A stretch of DNA of 64,000 bases from Terriglobia bacterium (lineage in GTDB: Bacteria > Acidobacteriota > Terriglobia > Terriglobales > Acidobacteriaceae): NCBI GenBank assembly GCA_020072845.1, contig JAIQGF010000011.1:286173-350172 (forward strand), read 5' to 3'. Positions 16,412 through 25,111 of the stretch are shown here, piece after piece. The notes below the pieces were generated by a model that was given only the letters and a program-made list of their open reading frames with translations, was not told where the DNA came from and did no database searches. Within the stretch, counting starts at the first letter, position 1. Each line of letters begins with the position of its first letter. Position numbers and translations under genes: made by a program.

Positions 16412-17716
16412 ATGGCAACCGCAATGTCGCAGGATACTCAAATCAGCCGGTGGTGGCGCGTGGTGGGCGGGCTTTCCATGAACCTCGCCCTCGGCTCGCT
16501 ATACGCTTGGAGCCTGTTTGTCCCACAGTTTCAGAAGGACGCAGAATTTAAGGGTTATGCCCCGACCGCTTACGCGCTAACCTTTACCATCGCAGTCGTA
16601 GTCTTCGCCCTGACCTTCATCGTCGCCGGGCGCATTCAGGACAAGAAGGGACCGTTCATCTGTTCCGCCATCGGCGGCATTCTGGTGAGCATCGGCTTCT
16701 TCACGTCCGCCTATGCCCACAGCCTGACCGCCCTGTACATTTCGTTCGGTGTCATCGGCGGGCTGGGCAACGGTTTTGGCTACGCGACACCCATCCCGGT
16801 CATGGCCAAGTGGTTCCCCGATCGGCGCGGCTTGGCAGTCGGCCTGGCAGTGGCCGGCTACGGCGGCGGCTCGGCCATCTTCGGGAAATTGGCGCTGAAC
16901 TATCTCATCCCCGCCTATGGCTGGCGGCCGACGTTCCAGATCCTGGGAGTGGTTTTCTTCGTCATGACCATGATTGGGGCGTTCTTGCTGAAGAATCCGC
17001 CCGTCGGCTACCGTCCGGCAGGCTGGACTCCGGCACCCGCGACGGCGAAGGCTGCCGCCACGACGCATGAGTTCACGCCGGCAGAGACCTTGCGCACCCC
17101 GGCCTTCTACTTCATGTGGTTGGCGTACGCGCTGGGCTGCTCGGCTGGTTTGATGGTGATCAGCCAGTTGGTGCCTTTCTTTGTTACAAGCCTGAAGGGC
17201 ACCGGCATGGATCCCAAGGTGGTCGCAGGGTTGGCGGGTACGGCGTTCATCGTGGCCGCCGTAGGCAACGCTGCCGGACGTATTCTGTCCGGCTGGATGT
17301 CGGACGCCATCGGCCGCATCAACGTGCTGCGCCTGATGATCGCCATTTCCATGGTGGCCATGCCCATCCTGTACGCGGTGGGCGGCAACGTGGCGCTGCT
17401 GTTCGTGGCGATCTTCGTCATTTATTGGTGCTACGGGACGCAGTTGTCGGTCAACGGCTCTGCCGCTTCCGACTTCTGGGGCACCAAGAACGCGGGCATC
17501 AACTACGGCATGCTGTTCACCGCCTGGGGCTGCGCAGGTGTCCTCGGCCCCATGATCGGGGCGAAGCTGTTGGCTTCAAGCAAGAGCTTCAAGTCTCCGT
17601 TCTATGCAGCGGCCGGCATGGCAGCGGTGGCGCTGGTATGCGAACTGCTCGCCAAGCGTCCCGCAGTTCCGGCTGAAGCAGAACTCAAGGCTGCGCCTGC
17701 GCCCGCTCGAGGCTGA
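16412..17716 (+). CDS. MFS transporter of the oxalate/formate antiporter (OFA) family
   Basis: A 434-residue 12-helix carrier. The start (WWRVVGGLSMNLALGSLYAWSLFVPQ), the G-rich FGVIGGLGNGFGYATPIPVMAKWFPDRRGLAVG region after helix 4, and GRILSGWMSDAIGR between helices 8 and 9 are typical of the OFA family, which exchanges small carboxylates such as oxalate, formate or lactate. A GAAGGAGAT precedes the ATG. Two CaiB-type CoA-transferases are encoded 3.6 kb downstream on the same strand, which suggests handling of a carboxylic acid. The substrate itself cannot be read from sequence. Confidence 0.9.
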   Translation: MATAMSQDTQISRWWRVVGGLSMNLALGSLYAWSLFVPQFQKDAEFKGYAPTAYALTFTIAVVVFALTFIVAGRIQDKKGPFICSAIGGILVSIGFFTSAYAHSLTALYISFGVIGGLGNGFGYATPIPVMAKWFPDRRGLAVGLAVAGYGGGSAIFGKLALNYLIPAYGWRPTFQILGVVFFVMTMIGAFLLKNPPVGYRPAGWTPAPATAKAAATTHEFTPAETLRTPAFYFMWLAYALGCSAGLMVISQLVPFFVTSLKGTGMDPKVVAGLAGTAFIVAAVGNAAGRILSGWMSDAIGRINVLRLMIAISMVAMPILYAVGGNVALLFVAIFVIYWCYGTQLSVNGSAASDFWGTKNAGINYGMLFTAWGCAGVLGPMIGAKLLASSKSFKSPFYAAAGMAAVALVCELLAKRPAVPAEAELKAAPAPARG

Positions 17717-17730
17717 ACGGGGAAGACACG

Positions 17731-17762
17731 CATCTGCCAACTTCGGGCAGATGTGGGGCACC
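17731..17762. repeat. Palindromic repeat after the MFS gene
   Basis: CATCTGCC (17731-17738) pairs with GGCAGATG (17746-17753), followed by the tail GTGGGGCACC shared with copies in the GT9 and waaA genes. Here it is intergenic and could act as a terminator, although it has no T-run. Confidence 0.7.
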
Positions 17763-17838
17763 AACTGCTAAGTGGTCATGAATCTGGGTGGGCTGGCGGG
17801 TCGCAAGACCCGCTAGCCTCCAGTTTGGAGATATCTTC

Positions 17839-20800
17839 GTGCTACGACACCTACGAGCGGCGACACCGAGGGCGACGACGCTGGTGTTGGTGATTCTCTC
17901 CTGCCTGCCATGCGCATGGGCGCAATATACGGTAGGACGGGTGGAAGGCACGGTGATGGATCCGACGGGCGCGGTCCTGGCCGGCGCCGTGGTCCGGCTG
18001 GTGAATCTCGCCACCAATGCCAGCAGCACGTTTGTGACGCAGCGCGACGGTTACTTCGTATTTTTCGCGCTCCCGCCCGGCCGGTACATCCTCTCCGCGG
18101 AAGCTCCGCGCCTGGCCAAGCGTTCGGTGGAGGTAGCGATCAGCAGCGACCAGACGGTGACGCGGAACCTGGCCCTGCCGGTGGGCGAAACGCACACCAC
18201 GATCGAGGTCACGGCCAGTGAGGCGGCAGCAACGACTTCCTCCGATGCGCAGCGCGACATCACGCGCAGCGAAGCCGAGCTCGCGAACCTGCCCAGCATC
18301 GCCCGCAACATGATTTCCACGGTCCAGCTCGGAACGGGAATATCGCCGACCAACAACCCACGCGGAGGCTCGACCTTCGGAGGCGGAGGCTCGTTCGTGA
18401 TCGTGCTGGGGGTGCAGTCGGGTCTGATCGCCGCCAATGGCGGGCGGGCGCGCGCCACCTCGGTGCAACTTGACTACACCGACGCCAACGACTGGGAAGC
18501 CGGCGGCTTCGCACCCGGCATGCAGGCGATCACGCCGGACATGCTGCAAGAGCTGAAGATCCTGACCAGCAATTTTTCGGCGGAATACGGCGTGAAATCG
18601 AACGCGCAGGTGATCATGGTCACCAAGAGCGGGACCAATTACCTGCACGGCACCGCCTACGACTTCGTGCAGAACGACGCGTGGAATGCGCGCGACTACT
18701 TCGACCAGACGGGCAAGCCCTCCCCCAACAAGCAGAACATCTACGGCATAACGGCGGGCGGTCCGATCATCAAGAACCGGACGTTCGTCTTTGCGGGATA
18801 CGAAGGGCGGAAAACGCGCGGCGGAAGTTTCACCACGCTGGCCAGCGTACCCAGCGCGTTGGCGCGCGATCCAAACCGGCCCGGCACGAATCCCCTGGCT
18901 CTCGACCTACTGAACCGGTTCGTTCCGGCGGCAACCGGACCTGACCCGAAGAGCAATCCCGACCTGGGCACGGTGGCGGTGCAGGTGCCTTCGCCGGTGG
19001 ACAACTACCAGTTTGTCGCCAAGGCGGACCACCAGGTGAGCGACGCGCACCGGATCTCGGCGCGCTATTTGCAGGGCACGGCTTCCTTCGTGGCGCGGTT
19101 TCCTTCGCAGAACACGCTGCGCGGCTTTGACGTGGACGACGTGTTTGAACTGCGCAACGCCAATCTGAGCGATACCTATGTATTCAGCCCGAAAACGGTC
19201 AACGAGCTGCGGCTGGCCTACGGGCGCGCCATTGGCCAGGGATCGCCGCAGAACGGTCTGGAGACGGCGCGATTCCAGATCAGCGGGCTGGTGAATTTCG
19301 GCGCGCTGCAGTCGGTCCCGGCAAGCCGGGTGTTCAACGTGTTCCAGATCAATGACGTCCTCAGCCACCTGCGGGGGCGGCATGTGACGCGGGTGGGAGT
19401 GGACCTGCGCAAGATCCAGGACAACTCCATCAACGCGACCAACAGCCGGGGCGTGTTCACGTTCGCATCGTTGAGCCAGTTCCTGGCCGGCCAGCCGAGC
19501 GCGTGGACGCAGCTATTTGGCAACACCAACCGCGGATTCCGCACCGGCCTGTACGGATTTTTTGTCCAGGACGACTGGAAGGTGCGGCCGACGCTGACGC
19601 TGAACGCGGGCTTGCGCTGGGAAGTGCAGGGCGCGCTCAGCGACGCGGGCGCGAACACCTCGATCCTGGATCCGCGGAGCACGGGCACGATCGGGGTGGC
19701 GGGAGCGGGCCCGCTGGGGAGTTTCCGGCTTGGTGGCGACGCGGTTGCAGCCAACCCGTTCAACATCGCGCCCCGCGTCGGCTTTGCCTGGAACCCGCAT
19801 GCCGGCAAGTTGGTGATCCGCGGCGGCTACGGAATTTACTGGGACTCATTCACCTTCAGCCCGCTGGCGGCGTCGCGGGCGGTGCCGCCGTTCAATTACA
19901 GCCCCAGCCTGGCATGCGTGTCGGCGCCGACTTGCCAGATCGCGGGCGGCAACAGTTTTCAGAGTCTGCTGAACGGCACGGCTCTGATCCAGGCGCAGAC
20001 GCAAGCGCAGCTCGGCGGGTTCGGCCAACTGACGAATTTCAAGAGCGTTACCACGAGCGATCCCAAGCTCGCCAATCCCTACGTGCAGCAATTCAGCTTC
20101 GGCATTGAGCGGCAGATGCCGGCAAACTCGGTGGTCACCATCGCCTACGTGGGCACCAAGGGCACGCAGTTGACACGGCTGGTGGCGATCAATCCGCTGC
20201 TGCAGCGTCCCGCGCCGGCCACCAGCACGGCCGACGAAGCGGCGCGGCTGGCGCAATTCCAGGCGGCCGCGGGATCCGAGAACGGTGTGCTGGCGGGTGG
20301 CGCGCCAAACTGGAGGCTGGACCCGCGCTTCGACCAGGTGAACCTGCACGAGGCGGGCGGAAGCTCGATCTATCACGCGCTGCAGGTGGAATGGAAGAAA
20401 GCGATGTCCCACGGGCTGCAGTTCCAGGCTTCGTACACCTGGTCGAAGTCAATTGACGACGCGTCCGACTTCAGCCCGACCGCGCAGGCGAATGACAACA
20501 GCTTCGCGCAGAACACGAACCGTCCGCAGGCGGAGCGCGCGGTGTCGAACTTCGATATCGCGCACCGCGTGCTGGTGACGGGCCTGTGGCGGGTTCCGTT
20601 CTTTCATAACTTCCGGGGAGTCTCGAAGAAGCTGTTGGACGGCTGGAGTTTCCAGTCGGTGAACCTGTGGCAGACGGGCATCCCGGCGACCTTGCTGGCG
20701 GGCGCGCGGCTGGGCATCGCCGACGTCAACCTGGACGGCAACCTGATTCCTACCGGCGCCGACAACACGCGCGCCAACTGCGCCGCCAACGCCTCGTTCC

Positions 20801-21126
20801 GATTTGGCGATCCGAGCGCAACCCACGGATTCTCGCAGCCGCTCTTGGGGAACGACGGGACGTGCGGGCGCAACACCATCCGCATGAACCACCTGCCCAA
20901 CTTCGACTGGTCGCTGTTCAAAGAGACCACGCTGACCGAGGGCGGTTGGCTGGGATCGGCGCCGCTGACGCTGCAACTGCGGGCGGAAGCCTACAACGTG
21001 TTTAACGTTCCGTTCCTGACCGCCCAGAGCGACAACTGGCGGACCATCTCCAGCTCCAGCTTCGGTTTGTACAACGCGGCGGGAGCGACGCGGCGCCTGC
21101 AGTTGGCGGCGCGTTTGAGCTGGTGA
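17839..21126 (+). CDS. Oar-like TonB-dependent outer-membrane receptor with a carboxypeptidase-regulatory domain
   Basis: A 1095-residue outer-membrane protein. A signal peptide (TTLVLVILSCLPCAWAQ) is followed by a CarboxypepD_reg/CnaB-like domain (GRVEGTVMDPTGAVLAGAVVRL, residues of about 32-115), a plug domain and a large beta-barrel rich in YxxNP and aromatic strand ends, ending in QLAARLSW with the C-terminal aromatic signal. The GTG at 17839, preceded by TTTGGAGAT, gives a compact signal peptide and is preferred to a GTG at 17788. This Oar/SusC-like type is strongly expanded in Acidobacteriota. It is just upstream of the CoA-transferase operon and may import its substrate, which is an inference from position. 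Confidence 0.88.
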   Translation: MLRHLRAATPRATTLVLVILSCLPCAWAQYTVGRVEGTVMDPTGAVLAGAVVRLVNLATNASSTFVTQRDGYFVFFALPPGRYILSAEAPRLAKRSVEVAISSDQTVTRNLALPVGETHTTIEVTASEAAATTSSDAQRDITRSEAELANLPSIARNMISTVQLGTGISPTNNPRGGSTFGGGGSFVIVLGVQSGLIAANGGRARATSVQLDYTDANDWEAGGFAPGMQAITPDMLQELKILTSNFSAEYGVKSNAQVIMVTKSGTNYLHGTAYDFVQNDAWNARDYFDQTGKPSPNKQNIYGITAGGPIIKNRTFVFAGYEGRKTRGGSFTTLASVPSALARDPNRPGTNPLALDLLNRFVPAATGPDPKSNPDLGTVAVQVPSPVDNYQFVAKADHQVSDAHRISARYLQGTASFVARFPSQNTLRGFDVDDVFELRNANLSDTYVFSPKTVNELRLAYGRAIGQGSPQNGLETARFQISGLVNFGALQSVPASRVFNVFQINDVLSHLRGRHVTRVGVDLRKIQDNSINATNSRGVFTFASLSQFLAGQPSAWTQLFGNTNRGFRTGLYGFFVQDDWKVRPTLTLNAGLRWEVQGALSDAGANTSILDPRSTGTIGVAGAGPLGSFRLGGDAVAANPFNIAPRVGFAWNPHAGKLVIRGGYGIYWDSFTFSPLAASRAVPPFNYSPSLACVSAPTCQIAGGNSFQSLLNGTALIQAQTQAQLGGFGQLTNFKSVTTSDPKLANPYVQQFSFGIERQMPANSVVTIAYVGTKGTQLTRLVAINPLLQRPAPATSTADEAARLAQFQAAAGSENGVLAGGAPNWRLDPRFDQVNLHEAGGSSIYHALQVEWKKAMSHGLQFQASYTWSKSIDDASDFSPTAQANDNSFAQNTNRPQAERAVSNFDIAHRVLVTGLWRVPFFHNFRGVSKKLLDGWSFQSVNLWQTGIPATLLAGARLGIADVNLDGNLIPTGADNTRANCAANASFRFGDPSATHGFSQPLLGNDGTCGRNTIRMNHLPNFDWSLFKETTLTEGGWLGSAPLTLQLRAEAYNVFNVPFLTAQSDNWRTISSSSFGLYNAAGATRRLQLAARLSW

Positions 21127-21281
21127 TGGTGGTGAACGGAAACGGGGCCATGCGAGTCGGGAGTAAGGGAAGAAACTGGCGAGTAAGATCATGGGAATTC
21201 TTTAAGGAACGCCAGTCAAGGTAATTCGGGCCACAACGCGTCTGCGCGGATGAGATGCAAGGACGCCGAGGAGAATAGGGA

Positions 21282-22682
21282 ATGAGTAGCGATAAAGTGA
21301 CACCCTGGCCGGCTGTGCCGATCCCCAAACCGGAGGAGGTCTACGCCGGTTTGAGCGATCAGGCGAAGGATTATCCACTGTATCTTGAATCGATTTGTCG
21401 TCAATCGCATGCCTTTGAAAAGCCGGAGGCGCTATCGCGCCTGCGGGTCTATGACACCAGCACGCGCATGATGATCGGGCACTGGTGCTCTTCCTTGCTG
21501 GCGGAGCTGGGTGCGGAGGTCATCCAGGTAGAACCGCCGGGCGGCGACCCGATGCGCAAGCTGACTCCTTTCGGACGGAAAGAGTACATGTTCACCGACA
21601 AGGAGTCGGGCGAGCCGGTGGGGGCGCACTTCCTGCATGAAATGCGCAACAAGATGTCGATCACGCTCAACCTGGAGACGGAGGAAGGGCGCGAGATTTT
21701 CAAGAAGATGGCCGTGCATACGGACGTCATCATTGAAAACGATCCGCCGGGACATCGCGACAGCCTGGGAATCGGCTACCGGCAATTGAAGGAGATCAAC
21801 CCCAGGCTGATCTACTGCTGGGTGGGCCAGCTCGGCCAATGGGGTCCGCACAAGGACAAACCGGGCATGCTGGACCCGACGGCGCAAGCCGCCTGCGGCT
21901 TCTGCCACGGCACCGGCGATCCCAAGGAGTTCGGCGGCACCCCGATGCGCTCGGCGCTTTGGATGTGTGACCACGTCGGTGGCACCCAGGCCGCCATGGG
22001 AATCCTGACCGCGCTGTACTACCGCGAAATGGTTTCCGGCGAGGGGCAATTCGTGGAAGCCACGGCGGCGGAGGCGGTCATCCGCATCCTCGACTATTCC
22101 TGGGCCTGGTACGGGATGGATGGCAGCATCCGGCCGCGCTTCGGCAACTGGGACCTGGCCATCAACATTTATGCCGTCAATCCTTGCAAGGACGGCTACA
22201 TGATGGTGGGCGGCGGCCACGATCGGTTGTGGTACCGCATCTGGCGTGTGGTCGGCGACGAGTATCCCAAAGTCGAAGACGACATCCTGGGCGATCCGCA
22301 CCTGAGGGAAGTGGCGGACCGGTTGGCCATGAACCAGCAGATCAAGACCTACACCATGCTGGGCGAATGGCTTAAGGACAACTCGCGCGCCGACGCGGAA
22401 AAGAAACTCTCCAAGCAGCAGGTCGCCAGCGGCGGCGTGCTCTACGTCAACGAAGTGGCCGAGTACCCGCACTTCAAGTACCGCGGCCACGTGGCGGAGA
22501 CCGAGTCGCCGCACTACGGGAAAATCCTGTACGGCACCACACCGTTCCAGCAAGAGAAGACACCGGGCCGGCTGAAATGGATGGGGCGCCCCACCGGGTA
22601 CGACAACCAGGACACTTATCGCCGGCTGCTCGGCTTCACCAGTGAAGACTTCACGCGGCTTCAAAAGGCGAACGTCATTTGA
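21282..22682 (+). CDS. Type III CoA-transferase (CaiB/BaiF family), subunit 1
   Basis: A 466-residue family III CoA-transferase, moving CoA between carboxylic acids through an aspartyl-CoA thioester. The N-terminal fold has LLAELGAEVIQVEPPGGDPMR; KMSITLNLETEEGREIFKKM and LGIGYRQLKEINPRLIYCWV are core motifs. The probable catalytic Asp lies in KPGMLDPTAQAACG, with one residue more than the usual PGYD spacing. It is immediately followed by a second CaiB-type gene (14-base gap, GGAGG), so a heterodimer is likely, as for BbsEF (benzylsuccinate) and the succinyl-CoA:o-phthalate CoA-transferase. The first 50 residues are an extension rather than the usual short lead. Confidence 0.9.
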   Translation: MSSDKVTPWPAVPIPKPEEVYAGLSDQAKDYPLYLESICRQSHAFEKPEALSRLRVYDTSTRMMIGHWCSSLLAELGAEVIQVEPPGGDPMRKLTPFGRKEYMFTDKESGEPVGAHFLHEMRNKMSITLNLETEEGREIFKKMAVHTDVIIENDPPGHRDSLGIGYRQLKEINPRLIYCWVGQLGQWGPHKDKPGMLDPTAQAACGFCHGTGDPKEFGGTPMRSALWMCDHVGGTQAAMGILTALYYREMVSGEGQFVEATAAEAVIRILDYSWAWYGMDGSIRPRFGNWDLAINIYAVNPCKDGYMMVGGGHDRLWYRIWRVVGDEYPKVEDDILGDPHLREVADRLAMNQQIKTYTMLGEWLKDNSRADAEKKLSKQQVASGGVLYVNEVAEYPHFKYRGHVAETESPHYGKILYGTTPFQQEKTPGRLKWMGRPTGYDNQDTYRRLLGFTSEDFTRLQKANVI

Positions 22683-22696
22683 GGCGGAGGATAAAC

Positions 22697-24067
22697 ATGG
22701 CAACTGATACCGCTGTTTCCAATGCCCCGCAAATCAGTTTCGAGGAGTTTTGCCGCAAGACCTTCGACCCGAAGGGCGAGTTCGCCAAGCCTGAAGCACT
22801 CAAGGGCATCCGCGTGCTTTCCTGTACGCAGTACATTCTGGGTCCGTCCTGCGCCTCGTATCTGGCGGAACTGGGCGCCGAGGTCATCAAGATCGAGGCT
22901 CCCCGGCGAGGTGAGGCCATGCGCCACACCACGCCGTTCAACGAACCATTCCTTTACCCGCTCTCGAAATACGTTCCCGAGCGCGGCACCGGCCTAGGCT
23001 TCGTGGGAGCGAATTGCAACGAATATTTTACCTCCATCGACTTCCACCGGCCGGAAGGGCAGGCCCTGGTGAAGAAGCTGGCGGCGAAATCCGACGTCTT
23101 CGTCGAGAACTATCGCCCCGGCACCTTCGACCGCTGGACCATCGGCGCCCGGCAGTTGAGGGCGATCAATCCGCGCCTGATTTACCAATGGCTGGGCGGT
23201 TTCGGGGGATGGGGTCCGGGGCGCGTGCGCGCTTCGTACGACATCCTCGGGCAGTCCCAGGGCGGCAACTTCGGCATGACCGGCAAAGCCGAGTTCCAGG
23301 GAGGCTCGCCCGCCAAGCACACCATCTGGCTCGCCGACTATTGGGGCGGGATGATGGGCGCCGTCCAGATCCTGGCTGCGCTCTACTACCGCGACAAGAT
23401 CTCCGGCGAGGGCACCTTCATGGAGTATTCGCAGGTGCACGGCGTAACCCGGCAACTGGAGTATGCCCTGCCGCTCTACGGGCGTCATGGCATCACTCGC
23501 GAGCGCTGGGGCACTTGGGACACTCAGCTCTGCGTGCACGGGATCATCAAGTGCGGCAAGAGTTCCTACGCGAACTCCGAGAACCCGCAGGAGAACGAGG
23601 AAGGCTACATCCTGGTGAGCGCATACAGCGACGAAGACTTCGCGCGTCTTTGCAAGACGATTGGCGACGGCAACTTTGCCGCCAAGTTTGGCAAGGCGGA
23701 AGTGCGCGTGAAGGCGGAATCGCAGATGGAGATCTACCCGTACCTGGAGAAGTGGGCGGCGGACAAGACCAAGGAAGACGTCGCCAACATTCTCGACAAA
23801 GCCAACATCAACAATCAGCCCGTCTGGAACTCCAAAGAGGTTGCTACCAATCCTCATTGGCAGCAACGCGGGGCGGTTCGTTGGATAGATGACCCTTACT
23901 ACGGAGATCTGCTGCACCAGGGGCCGGGGTACAAGATGTCGGCAACTCCGCCTCGCACGAAATGGGCCATGAAACCCGTAGGCGCAGACAACGAATACAT
24001 CCTGGGCAAACTGGCCGGCTTGAGTCCTTCAGACATCAAGCGGCTGGAAGACCAGGAGTGCATCTGA
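22697..24067 (+). CDS. Type III CoA-transferase (CaiB/BaiF family), subunit 2
   Basis: A 456-residue paralogue of the preceding gene product. Family motifs are YLAELGAEVIKIEAPRRGEAMR, FTSIDFHRPEGQALVKKLAAKSDVF, VENYRPGTFDRW and ASYDILGQSQGG, where YD gives the conserved catalytic Asp. An N-terminal extension of about 45 residues (ISFEEFCRKTFDPKGEF) matches one in subunit 1, supporting co-evolution as a pair. The ATG at 22697 follows GGAGGATAA; in-frame codons upstream overlap the previous stop and are rejected. Both subunits appear to keep an Asp, so which is catalytic is open. Confidence 0.9.
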   Translation: MATDTAVSNAPQISFEEFCRKTFDPKGEFAKPEALKGIRVLSCTQYILGPSCASYLAELGAEVIKIEAPRRGEAMRHTTPFNEPFLYPLSKYVPERGTGLGFVGANCNEYFTSIDFHRPEGQALVKKLAAKSDVFVENYRPGTFDRWTIGARQLRAINPRLIYQWLGGFGGWGPGRVRASYDILGQSQGGNFGMTGKAEFQGGSPAKHTIWLADYWGGMMGAVQILAALYYRDKISGEGTFMEYSQVHGVTRQLEYALPLYGRHGITRERWGTWDTQLCVHGIIKCGKSSYANSENPQENEEGYILVSAYSDEDFARLCKTIGDGNFAAKFGKAEVRVKAESQMEIYPYLEKWAADKTKEDVANILDKANINNQPVWNSKEVATNPHWQQRGAVRWIDDPYYGDLLHQGPGYKMSATPPRTKWAMKPVGADNEYILGKLAGLSPSDIKRLEDQECI

Positions 24068-24076
24068 GGAGGCACC

Positions 24077-24454
24077 ATGCTGCTAACTTGCCCGAGCTGT
24101 AAGACTAAGAATTTCCTGGATCCCTACCCCTTCTGGAACTTTAAGGGGACGACCCAGTGCGCCGGGTGCAAGAAGATCTGGCGGCTGGAGACCTCCAACG
24201 GAACCTGCGTCAGCGAGCCGGCAGAGGCGTCGGGTAAAGCCGACCTGCTGCCCGGTTTCGCCGAGACACAGGCCTACGAGGGTATTTCCGGTCCGGGGCT
24301 AACCCGTCCCGCTCCCAAAGCGCAGAAGGAATCCATCTGCAAACCCAAACCCATTAAGCGGAACGTCCGCGGTAACGTCATCGCGGGCTATCCACTTACC
24401 AAAAACGATCTCGTCGGCAGCCTCGCAAAATTCATGGTTGCCGGGGCGAAGTGA
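24077..24454 (+). CDS. Small zinc-ribbon protein of the CoA-transferase operon
   Basis: A 125-residue protein with CPSC at residues 5-8 and CAGC at residues 28-31, a classic four-Cys zinc ribbon, followed by a flexible Pro/Lys-rich middle and a short conserved-looking C-terminus (GYPLTKNDLVGSLAKFMV). An AGGAGGCACC precedes the ATG. It is 9 bases after the second CoA-transferase and 14 before the next Cys-motif gene, so it is clearly in the operon. It could be a subunit or assembly factor of the transferase; no function is recognised. Confidence 0.82.
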   Translation: MLLTCPSCKTKNFLDPYPFWNFKGTTQCAGCKKIWRLETSNGTCVSEPAEASGKADLLPGFAETQAYEGISGPGLTRPAPKAQKESICKPKPIKRNVRGNVIAGYPLTKNDLVGSLAKFMVAGAK

Positions 24455-24468
24455 GAAACGGAGGGCAT

Positions 24469-25098
24469 ATGTTCTATAACGATAAGTCGCTCTGCGTCCG
24501 CTGTACCCATATGCGCCCGGCATTGGATCCCAATATTCAGAAGGCGTACCTCGGCAAGTGCACTAAGCGGGAATGGCCGTTCACGTTGGCCATCACGCTA
24601 CAGGGCTGGTCGGAGTGCGATGTCTTTCAGGATAGCGGGAAGGCCTACGTGCCGCCGGACCCGGTGGCCGCGACGGCTGCCGCCACTGCCACCGCCGCCA
24701 AGGGGGCCAAGCGCGCCGAGTTTTACTACAGCAGCAAACAGAAACCCGGCGAGCTGTTCCCTTGCGACAACAACAAAGCCTTGGAACTGGTCAAGGCACT
24801 ACAGGCGGCAGGTATGGACGCCAAGGCCATTGACGTGTCCACGGTGAAAGATCGGTTCCCGATCTATCACAAGTCGGTGAGCGGTCCGGACGCAACCGTC
24901 CGGCCGGTCTTCGGCGCCAAGGGCGCGCTGGTGGATGATTTCGGGACCAACGTACCCGCCCTGCTGGTGTTCGAAGGCGACCGCTATCCGACGCAGGCCT
25001 TCCCCCGGACCGATGCCAAACGCGGCACCATCCGGGTGGAGCAGGCGCTGGAAGACCTGGTCGCGGAACGCAAAGGCGCCGCCGTAGGGGCGCGTTAA
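24469..25098 (+). CDS. Cys-motif protein of unknown function in the CoA-transferase operon
   Basis: A 209-residue protein in two parts. The first 45 residues carry four cysteines (LCVRC at 8-12, KCTKREW near 29 and SECDVF near 46), suggesting a metal site. After an Ala-rich linker (residues of about 57-75) the C-terminal part (EFYYSSKQKPGELFPCDNNKALELVKALQ... PALLVFEGDRYPTQAFPR) looks like a small alpha/beta domain with a thioredoxin/arsenate-reductase-like feel. The ATG at 24469 follows ACGGAGG. It stays between the zinc ribbon and the CoA ligase. Role unknown. Confidence 0.8.
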   Translation: MFYNDKSLCVRCTHMRPALDPNIQKAYLGKCTKREWPFTLAITLQGWSECDVFQDSGKAYVPPDPVAATAAATATAAKGAKRAEFYYSSKQKPGELFPCDNNKALELVKALQAAGMDAKAIDVSTVKDRFPIYHKSVSGPDATVRPVFGAKGALVDDFGTNVPALLVFEGDRYPTQAFPRTDAKRGTIRVEQALEDLVAERKGAAVGAR

Positions 25099-25111
25099 CG
25101 AGGAGGAAAGA

